60,000 bases of DNA from Bolinopsis microptera (GCF_026151205.1 NC_087076.1:13193675-13253674), one strand, 5' to 3'; positions 1 to 10,835 are shown, numbered from the stretch's first letter. Notes: a model not told the origin generated them from the sequence alone. Numbers and translations are program-made.

Positions 1-388
1 TGAAAGGTCAGGGATTTTCTGCTCTTTGAAAGCAACATATGGACAATGTGGTTATTCTGGATATTTGGACAGTACGAAACGCCAGAGTGCGTGCTTCAGG
101 GAAGGAGCAAAGCTCAACACAGCACTCTGTCTAGCGGCAAATGTAGTTGGTTTAGATTTTAATGGGATGGAGAGGCTGTGCCATATAATGGGATTGGATG
201 GGCCTGCTGACTCGTGGGATACCCTGTACAACACAAAACTGCACGAGGTTGGATCAGAGATGACAGACGATCTTCTTGCAGTCAAACGCAGGAGATCACA
301 CGAACACCGGGGATTGGACGGTTCGGTACCTACACAGATCACCATCAAGAGTGATGAAACTTACCAGAAGAGAGGTGACCGCTCAAGT
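1..388 (+). pseudogene. Mutator-like transposase fragment, copy 1
   Basis: The reading frame from 26 carries a CGYSGYLD zinc-ribbon-like segment near residues 8-15, then a helical stretch ending in GMERLCHIMGL. It finishes with ITIKSDETYQKRGDRSS, which resembles the 'I-S-DGTWQKRG-SS' signature of the Mutator-like transposase domain family (Pfam PF20700 type). The family is recalled, not searched. The usual DGT is altered to DET, and the protein stops at an abrupt junction near 389, where an unrelated repeat block begins. The N-terminus is cut by the window edge or an earlier frameshift. Related pieces lie at 11301-11700 (plus) and 44130-44487 (minus). It is a dead fragment, and only the family assignment is fairly secure. 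Confidence 0.65.
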
Positions 389-1660
389 TGTATTTCCCAA
401 CGGATGGTGAGACTGTAGAACAGTCATCGGCTATCGTCATGACCATATTATAATCTTATGTCATATTCAATAGTCTTCATTTCATTCTTCTTGATCTCTT
501 ATAATTTATTAGTATTAATTTTAACAAATTTTTCTTTTCCGAATTTCCGAATTATTATTTTTCATCATTTTTCTTTCATCGTTATTTTCTTTAATACCTA
601 TAAATATTATTATTAGTTACAAAAACAAACTAATTTGATCTTATCAGTCTTTAAATGAATTCACGCAACATTTAACAATCGATTACTTAAGGAATAACAG
701 ACTAGGATTGGAGGACAGCTGAGAACAATTTTGTTCTTGCTGGTTTAACCCCCCTTCTACAATTGTCTGCTCGTGTGATTTGTAATGTTCATTGTTACAT
801 TTCTAAGAAAACATAAGACATATGATTGGAGGACAGCTTTACCAATTCAATATGTAACGCTAACGTCCTCAGTGCTGCTACTTTAAAAAGTATAGCAACA
901 TGATAAACATTATCTTTGGTTTATTATTATTGTTATTTATAATGTCATAACATATTGTGACAAATTGCTACGAATACCTTCAATATAATGGTGAAATTAC
1001 TGGTATTTCGAGTTTTTAAGTAGTTACAAACTAATACAAGAATCACGTCCCAATATAGATTGAGCTTTTTGTTCCTCCCGTAGTCATTTTAACAGGTATT
1101 TTTACAAAGGTTTTATAAACAAATATCCCTTGAAGGATCAGTAGAGGTTTAAAAATATTGCTTCAGGAGTTGAAAATCAAGATAGAGAAACACTCGGAAA
1201 GTATGGACGTCCTCCGGGCCGTGATTCCTGTGCAAACTTGAAAATGCAGTTGAACAGAAGAGCTGGCCCTGGGTTGCTAACACGTACGCGTAAGTCTAGC
1301 GCTGTAGTAAGTGACAAGTATCGAGTGGGGAGAATATAGTGAAGGAGATGGTAGGAGATTTGAGGAGAGTAGATCTAGTCAAGCTGAGTGACTTATACAA
1401 AATGATTGAGGTGTTATTGGCGAGGCATGTCCTTCCAGAGATGCAGAGCTGTTTGGGCGTCTCAAATCTAGGGCAGGTGGTGGAAGATAACTCCTGTCTA
1501 GAGGATCGCCTGACAGACTCTATGGTCAGTGCATTACATCTGCACATCAGAACAGGTTCGCGGAAGGTAACCCGGCGGTTCTTGAGACAGAAGCTTAAGA
1601 GAAAGATGTGGGATATAAATAAAACTAAAAATCCCGAACAAAACATTGAATGGTGTTAGC
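389..1660 (+). repeat. Long dispersed repeat, copy A
   Basis: This block is closely similar to 6515-7740 (copy B) over most of its length and in part to 13570-14215 (C) and 16277-16780 (D). Shared landmarks are TTGTATTTCCCAACGG, the ACAGTCATCGGCTATCGT stretch, the TAATGTCATA/CATATTGTG stretch and the ACTCGGAAAGTATGG segment. The copies contain exon-like coding pieces, so this is more like a duplicated gene segment or an autonomous element than a simple SINE. The left edge joins a Mutator-like fragment directly, which suggests insertion or recombination there. Confidence 0.8.
1168..1660 (+). pseudogene. Repeat-borne helical ORF, copy A
   Basis: Two reading segments are visible. The first resembles ELKIKIEKHSESMDVLR and is broken by a short insertion at about 1206-1220 relative to copy B. 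It continues in another frame as MQLNRRAGPGLLTRTRKSS and stops at about 1339. The second (from 1339) runs KEMVGDLRRVDLVKLSDLY, then ARHVLPEMQSCLGVSNL, and ends at 1659 in a basic tail. It is predicted to be mostly helical and charged. I do not recognise the family. The same protein appears at 7334-7798 and 16277-16574, and copy D has a longer C-terminus (ending DTPPSASALDF), so copy A is probably truncated by a stop after IEWC. Conservation of the frame between copies suggests it once encoded protein. Confidence 0.5.
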
Positions 1661-2470
1661 AAACTTTGTTTGTGAGCAAACTTTGTTTGTGACCAAACTT
1701 TGAGGCTTCGAGGGGGCAGGGGGGTTAAGTGAGTTAAAGTAGAGTTAATGTAGATTTAAAGAGCCAAATTCACGAAATCGCGTACAAAATCAACAAATTC
1801 GACGGAAACAAGAGAGCGCACCAATTGAACAAAAGAGAATTATATATCTATTGCGCGTGCCACAGACTCCGTGGCACCATTTCACTGAAGTTTAGGTTGT
1901 TTTGCGACGTTTGTAGCCCAAGTTATTTATCAAAATGTATGCGAGTAGACGTGTTTCTGACTTTTGTTTCATCTTTCACAGGAATTGCAAAGGAAGTTGA
2001 AGTTGAAACAAGTCTTCCTGTGGTGGGCAAAAAACAGTGTGTCCGGTGTGTGAGAAAAGGTATCCTCTCCTGCTAATTTGTTTTACGACGTTTGTAGCCC
2101 AAGTTATACATCAAAATGTATGAGAGTAGACTTGTTATTTATAATGTCATAACATATTGTGATAAATTGCTACGAATTCCTACAATGTAATGGAGAAATT
2201 ACTGGTATTGCAAGTTTTTAAGTAGTTACAAACTAATACAAGAATCACGCCCCAAAATAGATTGAGCTTTTTGTTCCTCCCGTAGTTGTTTTTACAGGTT
2301 TTTTTAAAAAGGTTTTATAAACAAATATCCCTTCAAGGATAAGTAGAGGTTAAAAAAGGTTGCTAATTTTTGAGGAAAAGGTCGCAATTGCAATTTCTGA
2401 GGGAAATAAGATCATCTAAATTTAACGTTTGTAACCAGATTCGATGCACCCGAAAAGTTCTAGGTAAGGG
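1661..2470. other. Non-coding, includes repeat copy E
   Basis: No supported gene. Sequence from about 2085 to 2460 repeats parts of blocks A, B and 9466-9765 (F). The shared phrases are CATAACATATTGTGA, AGATTGAGCTTTTTGTTCC and the region around GATTCGATGCACCCGAAAAG. The short plus-strand frame at 1825-2076 is Cys-rich but has no recognisable domain. Confidence 0.6.
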
Positions 2471-2924
2471 TAAATATTATTGATAGGTCATAATCAGTTG
2501 TTAGATAGAACCTGCGGGTTCACTCACCACTCATCTGCCTATTCATTATTACTACTATACTACCCTTCAGCTGGTGAGGAATGGGATGTCAACGCTGGCA
2601 GAACAGGAACCAATATTGTCATCGATACTCAAACATCTTCCACTTCTAATGTAGGTCAAGAAAAGAACATCAGCCATGTATCATATCACAGAATATAATA
2701 GTAACATATTTGATGCACTATTGTATATATTATTCGGATATATATTTGATAATATAGTAAAATTGTTTTTTCTCTCAAAAAATTGTCTTTTCTCCAAATG
2801 TTCCACAAAAGAAATTATTCATTTAATCTATAACATAAATATTGTGCGAGATTCATATCATGCGTTTCATTGCAATTTTAAATATAGGTCTTTATTTAAC
2901 AGTTAAGAATATCATTTAAGTCGT

Positions 2925-2992
2925 AAACCTTAAGAATACTTGGAGATCAGTTAACACAAGAGCAGATCCAGAACTTCAAGATAGTTGTTCCT
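2925..2992 (+). pseudogene. Exon-like repeat 'GDQLTQEQIQ', copy 1
   Basis: The translation LGDQLTQEQIQNFKIVVP is followed by a stop. Nearly the same nucleotides recur at 9826-9885, and a more diverged version lies at 15560-15665, which continues into SSRVKK. Recurrence with a conserved frame points to an exon of a multi-copy gene or element. No domain is recognised. No splice sites could be assigned with confidence. Confidence 0.35.
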
Positions 2993-3462
2993 TAATGTGC
3001 CTGACAGTTCACGAGTAAAACAGCCAGCCATTTACCTGATGCACTTAGAGAGAAAGTGACGCTGAGTTTCCAAATTTCCTAAACAGTTTGATTCAATCAA
3101 AGTACATCCCTAACTGCTTACACGCCCTTGTTAAACAAATTCTTGATTATTTTGGCGAGTACAAAAATGGTAATGCCTATAAGAGTTTCGTATAGTTAAA
3201 AACGAAGTTGAATGTTTCGTGAAACATAGTTTGTTGGTAGAAGCTGCATCGGAAAAATTTATCAGGTCGGATGAAAGCCACTGTAATCTATCCAGTTTTG
3301 AAAAGAACACAATTTGCTCACTTTTTGGAAAATATATAAGGACTTGAACGTAATCAAATCATTTATCAGACTAAAAAAGGACATCAAAAGTCTTAGATCC
3401 GATAATCAATTGATTAGTGCTGCATTTCCGCCTACGAGTCTGAACGCTTAAAGAGAGTCACC

Positions 3463-3816
3463 ATGCGCTTGCCGGTTTCAAGGCCGATTCAGTTTGCTAT
3501 ATTTGCCTCCCTAAGACAATGGTTCAGAACGCCACTGTCGACGACCAATCTATTATGTCTGTTAAGGGATAATTGGGAGAAATTTTACAGTATTCACGAA
3601 AGTTGTGGTATCGAGTTATGCTACATCAAGAAAATAGTTATCACAGGACTCGAACTCCCTAAACTGCCAGACAGTTTTAATAGTGTGTATGTCGAGAAAA
3701 TATACAAGGCAAGCAAAACGGCTGTAATGGAACGTTTGGAGATGAACAGGTCTGCAGCTCTACGGGCGAATCCATCAGGAGAAATTGCTGTTAAGTTTGA
3801 TGGCACATACCAGTAA
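3463..3816 (+). pseudogene. Mutator-like transposase fragment, copy 2 (diverged)
   Basis: A 117-residue frame ends in SGEIAVKFDGTYQ and a stop. The segment 'I-A-V-x-F-DGTYQ' matches the DGTWQKRG signature region of Mutator-like transposases. The preceding residues, about 80-105, are a helical stretch (KASKTAVMERLEMNRSAA) that commonly precedes it. The expected KRG and zinc/catalytic regions downstream are missing. It differs from the 1-388 copy and probably belongs to another subfamily. The ORF N-terminus (MRLPVSRPIQF) shows nothing recognisable. Confidence 0.5.
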
Positions 3817-4119
3817 CCAGACAAGGGATAATTTAGAGAAATTATACAGTATTTACGAAAGTTATGGTAGCGAGTTATGCATATGCAACATCAAAAAAAA
3901 GTTATAGGCTTGAATGAATATGATACTCATCAAATACAATGCGAACCTAAGGTGTTCTTTTTCAACACTCTAGAATTAGTAGAAACGCGCAAATAGATAA
4001 GTAGCTACCAGTTACAAGCCTCGGCGGGTGGTTGTTGCATCGTTCACACGCAAGAGCCACTTTGGTCTACTTGCTGTGAGGTGTCTCAGCCAATGGGTTG
4101 GGGGTCCCCCACCCCATTT

Positions 4120-4327
4120 TTAGTATCTAATATTGCTGCTGGTCGAAGTCAGTTTGGCTTGTTCTGAGGCTATAGCTGAGACCTACGGGTCAGTGATGGA
4201 AAAATATCATCAGGACAGGTTCCTGAATACTGGCCCAACCAATGATGATATAAGACTACAAAAGGAAATGTTTATTCGCCTTAATGGCCCCCCATTAAGC
4301 AGAAGCAAAGAATTTGTAGGATTATAG
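4120..4327 (+). pseudogene. Transposon-like ORF remnant
   Basis: A 64-residue frame contains YGSVMEKYHQDRF and, further on, KEMFIRLNGPPLSR. The style (aromatic, charged, NGPPL turn) resembles C-terminal parts of transposase-like proteins that occur in many copies in invertebrate genomes, but I cannot name the family. It follows the Mutator-like fragment by about 300 bases and could be a downstream part of the same dead element. Confidence 0.3.
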
Positions 4328-4329
4328 CA

Positions 4330-5840
4330 TCAAGGTTGAGGGCCGGGCCCACTACCTTGTACCAGCAGTAGCAACCCTCCAGTCACCGGATCAAAACTAG
4401 CACGGTATTAAAGCGGCTTAAGGAGAAACCGAGTTCAAGCTTTTTTAAGTAAGTCCACGACAGGTTTTCTGATACCATTTTGGTTGAAAGTTGTGTTATG
4501 TTTCTTCCCTCATGAGCTATCCAGCTTTTGATATGATGACATTTATAATATGATGATATGTGTAATGTGATGTTATTGTTGAATTAACCTAAAAAAGAAA
4601 ACACAATACAAATTATATTCAAAGATACCATACAACTACCCTCTATTAACCTAGACAAATATAAACGGTGTTTCATTTGTTTAATGTTCATTTAGCCACA
4701 ATTATTCAATATAATTTATAACTTCACATTGTTAAAGTTCCTAGTTTCTGTACTAAGAGTCAGTTATCTGTTGTGTTTATCTGCGAAACTGAACCTAGTT
4801 TCAAAGTATTCGGAATTGAGTTTTAGGATAGCTTAAGAAAGTAGAAGAGGGAGTTGGTTCCTCTCGTGCAAGCATGTTTGCTCAGTCAATCATTCTTACT
4901 GATATTGAAACAGATAATTAAGCATAAAACTTTCATACATACTTTCATATCATAGATAACTTTAGTTATTTACAGTAAGTAAGAATTTAATGTTTTAAGT
5001 ATCTGGCCGCTGTACTGTTACTGTAACAGAAATATTGAACATCAATTAAATCATAAGAAACATATGATTGTGATTTCTCAATGCTAGCAACTTAAATACT
5101 CATCTGGAGGAGTGTCCAGACAACAATCAGTGATGCGAATAAGTGGGCGTATTTCCTTTTCACACAATGTGGAGTTGAAAATTTGGCCACATTGAAAACT
5201 TAAGTTAGGAATTCATAACAAACAAGAAATGCGGCCGCTTTTCTTTTGTGGATGGCCGCTCAATTTCCCGATCCGGGATGAAGTATTTTATCATATTCCA
5301 TACCACCTGGGGACCCCAGTCTTTGCTGTTTATAAGCATCCAGATATGGCGGAGTGACAGGCCGAGCGCCGCCCAGTTGATATAATTCTATATTGAATTT
5401 GAAAATCGTGTATATTTCTATGTAACCATATGTTTATTGTTTATGCAGCCTGACACGGATCTGTGCAAAATAGTAATACTAACTCAAAATAATAATACGA
5501 TGCTATCAATTAGTCCCTAGCGGGATGCGTACATGGTGAAATTAACAATGTACTTGAACATTTCAGCACCGCGCGCCAACAATTGTTTAATTCAGATGAT
5601 CGCGCAAAATAACTTTGCGCAGGCAGACACGTGGGCGATAACTAGACTGGGGGCGAGGGCACGTACGCACGCACGCACGCACGCTCGCAGGCACGGTCGC
5701 AAAGCTACCATATACAAAAAAAAACCTCGATCGCTAACCCTTGTCCTTGACTCTTTTGTGCCTTCGGCACTTTGAGTCATGGATCGGGAAAAAATGTATA
5801 AATTTAGAATCTTGTTAAGTGTATATCATATTTATCATCG
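4330..5840. other. No gene seen
   Basis: Mostly AT-rich sequence without supported genes. A more GC-rich island lies at about 5229-5375 (GCGGCCGC, GCCGAGCGCCGCC); it might be promoter-like but has no gene attached. A short ACGC microsatellite is listed separately. Confidence 0.6.
5661..5690. repeat. (ACGC)n microsatellite
   Basis: Seven or so tandem ACGC-type tetranucleotides with a single interruption (ACGCTCGC). Confidence 0.9.
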
Positions 5841-5846
5841 ATCTTT

Positions 5847-6020
5847 TTGATCCTGCACCAGCTCCTTCAAGCTCGACAATCTGAGGCACCAGACAGGACT
5901 ATCTCAGAAAGTATTATAAAAGAGTTAAAGGATATTAGCACCTCACGATTATCCAGTACAATCACACAAGGGAACACTGCACAAGGAAAAACTTTTTTGG
6001 AGCCAAAGCCCGAAAACTAA
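5847..6020 (+). CDS. Unidentified exon-like ORF
   Basis: An open frame without its own ATG reads LILHQLLQARQSEAPDRT, then ISESIIKELKDIST, and ends at TAA (6018-6020) after LEPKPEN. The composition is that of real protein: amphipathic, Gln/Glu/Lys-rich, coiled-coil-like. A 44-bp piece of its end (ATTAGCACCTCAC... at 5935) is duplicated at 6182. It sits upstream of repeat copy B, in the place where copy C has the exons at 12470-13418, so it may be the equivalent coding part. No family is recognised. Confidence 0.35.
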   Translation: MILHQLLQARQSEAPDRTISESIIKELKDISTSRLSSTITQGNTAQGKTFLEPKPEN

Positions 6021-6499
6021 GGTTTTATGGGAACTCCTTCCTAGAGAAATGCCCATTGAAGGAATACAACTCAGATAAAGACTGCTGTCCTAATGTCATA
6101 AAAAAGGGCCAGGTCTTGACTCTACCCACTTTTGAAGACGATTCAGTTAAAGTATAAGTAAAATATTGGCTTCCCCCCACATTAGCACCTCACAATTATC
6201 CAGTACACTCACACAAGGGAACACAAGGGAATGCAACCAATGCCTCACAAAAAGACCTTTTTATTATTTTAAATAAATGTGAGAATCTTTTAAAGAGAGG
6301 AGAACTAGTAAGCAAACCAAGACACAATTTATGTTAAGGAAATATGTGTATGTATAAATTTATTGGTATCATAAATTATATCAACATTTTATGAACTCTG
6401 TGATTGGTTAATAAAATAATAATATAGACGTAATTAACGTCAAAAACATATATTCTGTACTAATTTAAAACAATGACTAAATGTAATCTACATCATATT

Positions 6500-7740
6500 T
6501 TAGATGAAGAGGAAAAGTTGTATTTCCCAACGGATGGTCAGACTGTAGAACAGTCATCGGCTATCGTCATGACCATATTATAATCATATGTCATATATTC
6601 AATAGTCTTCATTTCATTCTTCTTGATCTCTTATAATTTTTTAGTATTCATTTTAACAAATTTTTCTTTTCTGAATTTCAGAATTATTATTTTTTATCAT
6701 TTTTCTTTCATCATTATTTATTATTTTCTTTACCACCAAATATTAGTATTAGTTACAAAACAAACTAATTTGATCTTATCAGTCTTTAAATGAATTCACG
6801 CAACATTTAACAATCGATTACTTAAGGAATAACAGACATAAGATTGTAGGACAGCTGAGAACAATTTTGTTCTTGCTGGTTTAACCCCCCCTTCTACAAT
6901 TGTCTGCTCGTGTGAATTGTAATGTTCATTGTTACATTTCTAAGAAAACATAAGACATAGGATTGGAGGACAGCTTTACCAATTCAATATGTAACGCTAA
7001 CGTCCTCAGTGCTGCTACTTTAAAAAGTATAGCAACATGATAAACATTATCTTTGGTTTATTATTATTGTTATTTATAATGTCATACCATATTGTGACAA
7101 ATTGCTACGTAGCAATTTGTCACAATATTCGTACGAATTCCTACAATATAATGGTGAAATTACTGGTATTTCGAGTTTTTAAGTAGTTACAAACTAAAAC
7201 AAGAATCACGTCCCAATATAGATTGAGCTTTTTGTTCCTCCCGTAGTTATTTTAACAGGTATTTTTACAAAGGTTTTAAAAACAAATATCCCTTCAAGGA
7301 TCAGTAGAGGTTAAAAAATATTTCTGAGTTGAAAATCAAGATGGAGAAACACTCGGAAAGTATGGCAATCCTTCGTGATTCCTGTGCAAACTTAAAAATG
7401 CAGTTGAACAGGAAAGCTGGCCCTGGGTTGCTAACACGTACGCGTAAGTCTAGCGCTGTAGTAAGTGACAAGTATCGAGTGGGGAGAATATAGTGAAGGA
7501 GATGGTAGGAGATTTGAGGAGAGTAGATCTAGTCAAGCCGAGTGACTTATATAAAATGATTGAGGTGTTATTGGCGAGGCATGTCCTTCCAGAGATGCAG
7601 AGCTGTTTGGGCGTATCAAATCTAGGAGGGCAGGATGTGCAAGATAACTGTCTAGAGGATCGCATGACAGACTCTATGGTCAGAGCGTTACATATGCACA
7701 TCAGAACAGGTTCGGAGAAGTACATCCGGCAGTTCGACGT
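6500..7740 (+). repeat. Long dispersed repeat, copy B
   Basis: The best-preserved copy of the family. It starts with an intron-like leader (6340-6515) shared with 13418-13562 and continues with an exon reading DEEEKLYFPTDGQTVEQ. It then follows copy A nearly base for base to the helical ORF. It carries a 40-bp palindrome at 7089-7128 that the other copies lack. Confidence 0.8.
7089..7128. repeat. Perfect 40-bp palindrome
   Basis: Two 20-base arms meet with no spacer: ATATTGTGACAAATTGCTAC followed at once by its reverse complement. Copies A, D and E have only the left arm and then continue into unique sequence, so the right arm was added in this copy. Confidence 0.9.
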
Positions 7741-7798
7741 CACGTTTGTATCATGCAGTAATGTACTTCACCTTTTCTGCTTGTTGAATTTGGAATAA
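7334..7798 (+). pseudogene. Repeat-borne helical ORF, copy B
   Basis: First segment: ELKIKMEKHSESMAILRD continuing through SCANLKMQLNRKAGPGLL in a single frame, then a stop at about 7493. Second segment from 7493: KEMVGDLRRVDLVKPSDLY, diverging after RTGSEKYIRQF from copies A and D and ending at 7798. The first segment is unbroken here, which shows that copy A suffered an insertion. A short AT microsatellite (about 7797-7817) follows. The function is unknown; a helical protein is predicted. Confidence 0.5.
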
Positions 7799-7819
7799 TA
7801 TATATATATATATATTTCA

Positions 7820-8200
7820 TGGCTGGACTTCTACACAATAAAAGAAAGCGGTTGTGATTAGATCTTCGAAAGTCTTTGCATCGTTTATTTACATCAATTC
7901 TGAGAAATTATATCATTAAAGTAACTACAACAAATACGAATCATATACAATTGAGAATAAATACAAACTAAAAGCAGTGGGAAAATCTGATGAACTGAAA
8001 TTTAAAAAAGAAACTGAAAGCCGTTAAAAATGTACTCTTATCTTATCTCTTATCTAAATACTGATAACTGATTCTCGGAAAATCACTTAAAATCACAACG
8101 AAAACCTGTAAAATTTATATTTAAGTAAAAAATGTAATATGCACGTCTCTGGAATAATGGTATAACTAAATAAAATCTACAAAATATACTAAAACTAAAA
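7820..8200. other. AT-rich, no gene; 3' side of Penelope-like ORF
   Basis: No coding signal. As the following ORF is on the minus strand, this stretch would be its 3' flank. Confidence 0.5.
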
Positions 8201-9062
8201 CTAAGCTCCGGCAGATTTAAAAAGTAGATGGTTACTATCAAGGGTGTTCATACCCCCAAACCGTTCAAGGGTTTTCAATTGGGTCTGGTAGAACCCCTCT
8301 CTAGCTTCCATAGCCTTTTCTTTGTCTGCTTTACTAATATTAGGCTCAAATACTAAAGCGTCTACTATAATGACAGAAAGGTGCTTACTAAGTGAGGAAT
8401 TATAGCAGGCTATGGTACTAAAATCTAAATCATGATCAATATCTAAAAAATGGTTAACTAATTTACAACTTCTTATACCTTTCTTTATGTGACTCTTATG
8501 GTTAGAGAATCTCTTAGGGAGATTTGAGGTAGTATAACAGACATACGACTGTTTACAAGTCTTACACTCCATTAAATAAATGAGGTTATAACTCTGACAA
8601 GATATATACTTAGTTATAGGGAAAACTTGTTTAGAATGGTGACTACTAAAATTGGAACAGGGGGACAGGAAATTTTGCTTACAAACATAACATTTACCAC
8701 AAGCATGGCACCCTGGGTCGACAGCCCCGGGAACCGCCCTTAGACTTTCGGAGTCTGGTTCCTGGATCTGGCTTGCAGTTGTTTCTCTCTCATTATCACA
8801 GTTTAAAGTTCCACTGGCACGGTACTTATTGTGTACAAGCATGCCACCGATAGTTTGATTCTTTCGATGACTCACGAATACACTGTCCGCACGTACCAGC
8901 TTCTTCAGGGCCGGATCAAGGTTGAGAAGGTGCTTATACTTATGGATAATGCCCCCCATGTTGGGAAGTGCTGGATTTTGATCCATCACCATGGGTATTA
9001 AACAGGCAGTCGACTCATCCTTGTCTATATATATAATTTCGTTGTGCTTGAGTAAAATTAGT
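8201..9062 (-). CDS. Penelope-like element C-terminus with GIY-YIG endonuclease domain
   Basis: The 263-residue frame from Met at 8992 can be read upstream to about 9062 without a stop. It holds NPALPNMGGIIHKY (linker after the reverse transcriptase), a Cys cluster CHACGKCYVCKQ, then SYNLIYLMECKTCKQSYV and LPKRFSNHKSHI. This is the order typical of the C-terminal GIY-YIG nuclease of Penelope-like retroelements: zinc-binding Cys motif, 'IYLI-C--C', 'YVG-T', 'L--R---H'. The conserved Gly of YVG is replaced by Cys (YVCYTT), while the Arg and His remain, so nuclease activity is doubtful. No reverse-transcriptase part is readable upstream (9.06-10 kb), so the copy is 5'-truncated or replaced. Confidence 0.8.
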
Positions 9063-9189
9063 TGTTAGTAAGAAATTGTATGGAGGGTTCTCCTACGATA
9101 TGGTTTAAAGAAAGAAGAATAATTGATCATGCATATTATTTATCAGCATTATCAGAGGCCTTTAATATGTAATTATTTACTATTAGGAT

Positions 9190-9471
9190 ATGTCGATGAA
9201 CATAAACATCACTAACTGTCCAGTAGTACATGTCCACACTGTGCCAGGACGGGCTTCCAGTAAGCCGAGGAGACAGCGCACCTGCTATAGGTTAGTTTGT
9301 TTGTAATTACTAATTATAGTCTGTTTTGTATGTTTATATTCTACCTTTCACAATTGCAAGTTGAGGTGACCGATGTCTAACCACAATGTGTATAGAAAAC
9401 AAATCAAAGATACAACATTTAGGCTAATGGGATTATTAATTTCAGGTGCAAGGAGGTTGGGCACCTAACAT
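9190..9471 (+). pseudogene. Split CCHC zinc-knuckle exons, copy 1
   Basis: An exon ending ...SKPRRQRTCYR at 9290 is followed by donor GTTAGT. An acceptor TTTCAG (to 9445) joins to TGCAAGGAGGTTGGGCAC. Spliced, this gives CYRCKEVGHLTSR, a C-x2-C-x4-H zinc knuckle that lacks its final Cys because the sequence runs into repeat copy F at about 9470. The intron (155 bases) aligns with that of the second copy at 10335-10525. Zinc knuckles of this kind bind nucleic acid in Gag-like and other proteins. The break by the repeat makes this copy dead. Confidence 0.6.
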
Positions 9472-9900
9472 CCCGTAGTTGTTTTTACAGGTTTTTTTTA
9501 CAAAGGTTTTATAAACAAATATCCCTTCAAGGATAAGTAGAGGTAAAAAAGGTTGCTAATTTTTGAGGAAAAGGTCGCAATTGCAATTTTTGAGGAAAAT
9601 AATCATCTGATTTAACGTTTGTAACCAGATTCGATGCACCCGAAAAGTTAGGTAAGGGTTACAACCCTTACCTAACTTTTCGGGTTATTGATAGGTCATA
9701 ATCAGTTGTTAGATAGAACCTGCCGGTTCACTCACCACTCATCTGCCTATTCATTTGCAGCAGCCCCTTTGACGAAGGAACTTTAATCCATGTCCCATAG
9801 ACCAGATGTGTGTACACCTACTACCTTAAGATTACTTGGAGATCAGTTAACACAAGAGCAGATCCAGAACTTCAAGATAGTTGTTATTATCATTTTTGGA
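9466..9900 (+). repeat. Dispersed repeat, copy F, with GDQLTQEQ exon
   Basis: Matches 2275-2560 closely (TTTTACAGGTTTTTT, GATTCGATGCACCCG, GTTAGATAGAACCTG). After a gap it contains the 9826-9885 segment that repeats 2925-2992. A 48-bp palindrome at 9638-9685 is specific to this copy. Confidence 0.7.
9638..9685. repeat. 48-bp inverted repeat with 2-nt loop
   Basis: Arms of 23 bases (ACCCGAAAAGTTAGGTAAGG... and its complement) are separated by AC. The related copy at 2450-2480 has a single, slightly different left arm only. Confidence 0.9.
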
Positions 9901-10259
9901 TTAAATAGCATTTGCTTTCTTGATGGATACTGGATAGTGGATTGTTCATTGTTCATTGTTCAATGTTGAGCAGAATTTATATCTTCCATCTTCGGCTTTA
10001 ATTTATTCCATCTTAATAAATTGCTAATTGTCAATTGGGTCACATCTGAGATTTCTTAATATGATTTGAAGGATCATTCATATTAATTATTTGATATTAT
10101 TAGCCATTACGGGCATTATTAGAGGCTTTTTTAAAGGCTATAGCATTCTGAATTGTCTTCAAAACCGCTTTTGCCTTTCTTCAAGTTTCATAATATTAAC
10201 ACTAAGTACTAACACTAAACACTGAACTATTATAATGAAATTCCACTTTACTAACTGTA

Positions 10260-10618
10260 ATGTCAGCATAGTTACTGGTAGGGGAGAGGTCGGGGAGCTG
10301 GAGGAAAAATGAGGAGACCAAGAACGTGTCATCGGTACGTTAAAAGTTTGTTGTAACTCGTAATTACTAATTCTAGTCTGTTTGAACTATGTTTATATTC
10401 TACCATTGCAAGTTGAGGTCATAGGTAACCTATGTCTAACCAGTAACCAGAATGTTCAATGTTTACAGAAAACAAAACAAAGATACATATTTTATTATTC
10501 AGGCTTAAGGAATAATTAATTTCAGTTGCAAAGACCCAGGACACTTCATTAAACCCCTGAGTCCGTCGACCGGACGCCTAAGTAAACCAAAAGCCTGGTC
10601 CCACGAGCCGCCTCTGCC
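10260..10618 (+). pseudogene. Split CCHC zinc-knuckle exons, copy 2
   Basis: The exon ends GKMRRPRTCHR at 10334 before donor GTACGT. The acceptor TTTCAG precedes 10526, and the second exon reads CKDPGHFIKP and runs to a stop after HQGLFYC. Spliced, CHRCKDPGHFIKP has the C-x2-C-x4-H pattern, but the last Cys position is Leu. The phase-2 intron sits at the same codon as in copy 1. RGAGGKMRRPR upstream is basic, as often seen next to zinc knuckles. This is probably a gene or element segment duplicated in tandem with 9190-9471. Confidence 0.55.
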
Positions 10619-10644
10619 TCATCAGGGACTGTTTTACTGTTGAA

Positions 10645-10835
10645 CCCTATCCCTCCCGCCAACCGTCAACCGGTCAACCCCCACCCACCCTGCCAACCAA
10701 CCCCCCACCGGCCCCCCACCGGCCTCCTACCAGCCCACCACCGGCCCCCCACCAGCCTACCACCGGCCCCCCACCAGCCCACCACCGGCCCCCCACCAGC
10801 CCACCACCAACACCACCTGGCACAGCCCACAGGCC
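10645..10835 (+). repeat. Pro-rich minisatellite (CCACCGGCCCCCCACCAGCC)n
   Basis: C-rich tandem units of about 20-21 bases repeat about six times. In one frame they give Pro/His/Thr-rich repeats (PPTGLLPAHHRPPTS). The low complexity gives no functional clue. Confidence 0.8.

Noticed and set aside
52-348. Minus-strand ORF of 98 codons
   Set aside because: Shadow of the Mutator-like reading frame on the plus strand, which has the zinc-ribbon and DGTYQKRG-like motifs.
5533-5780. Opposed ORFs over the ACGC microsatellite (RTHARTHARRHG)
   Set aside because: Low-complexity translation of a tetranucleotide repeat.
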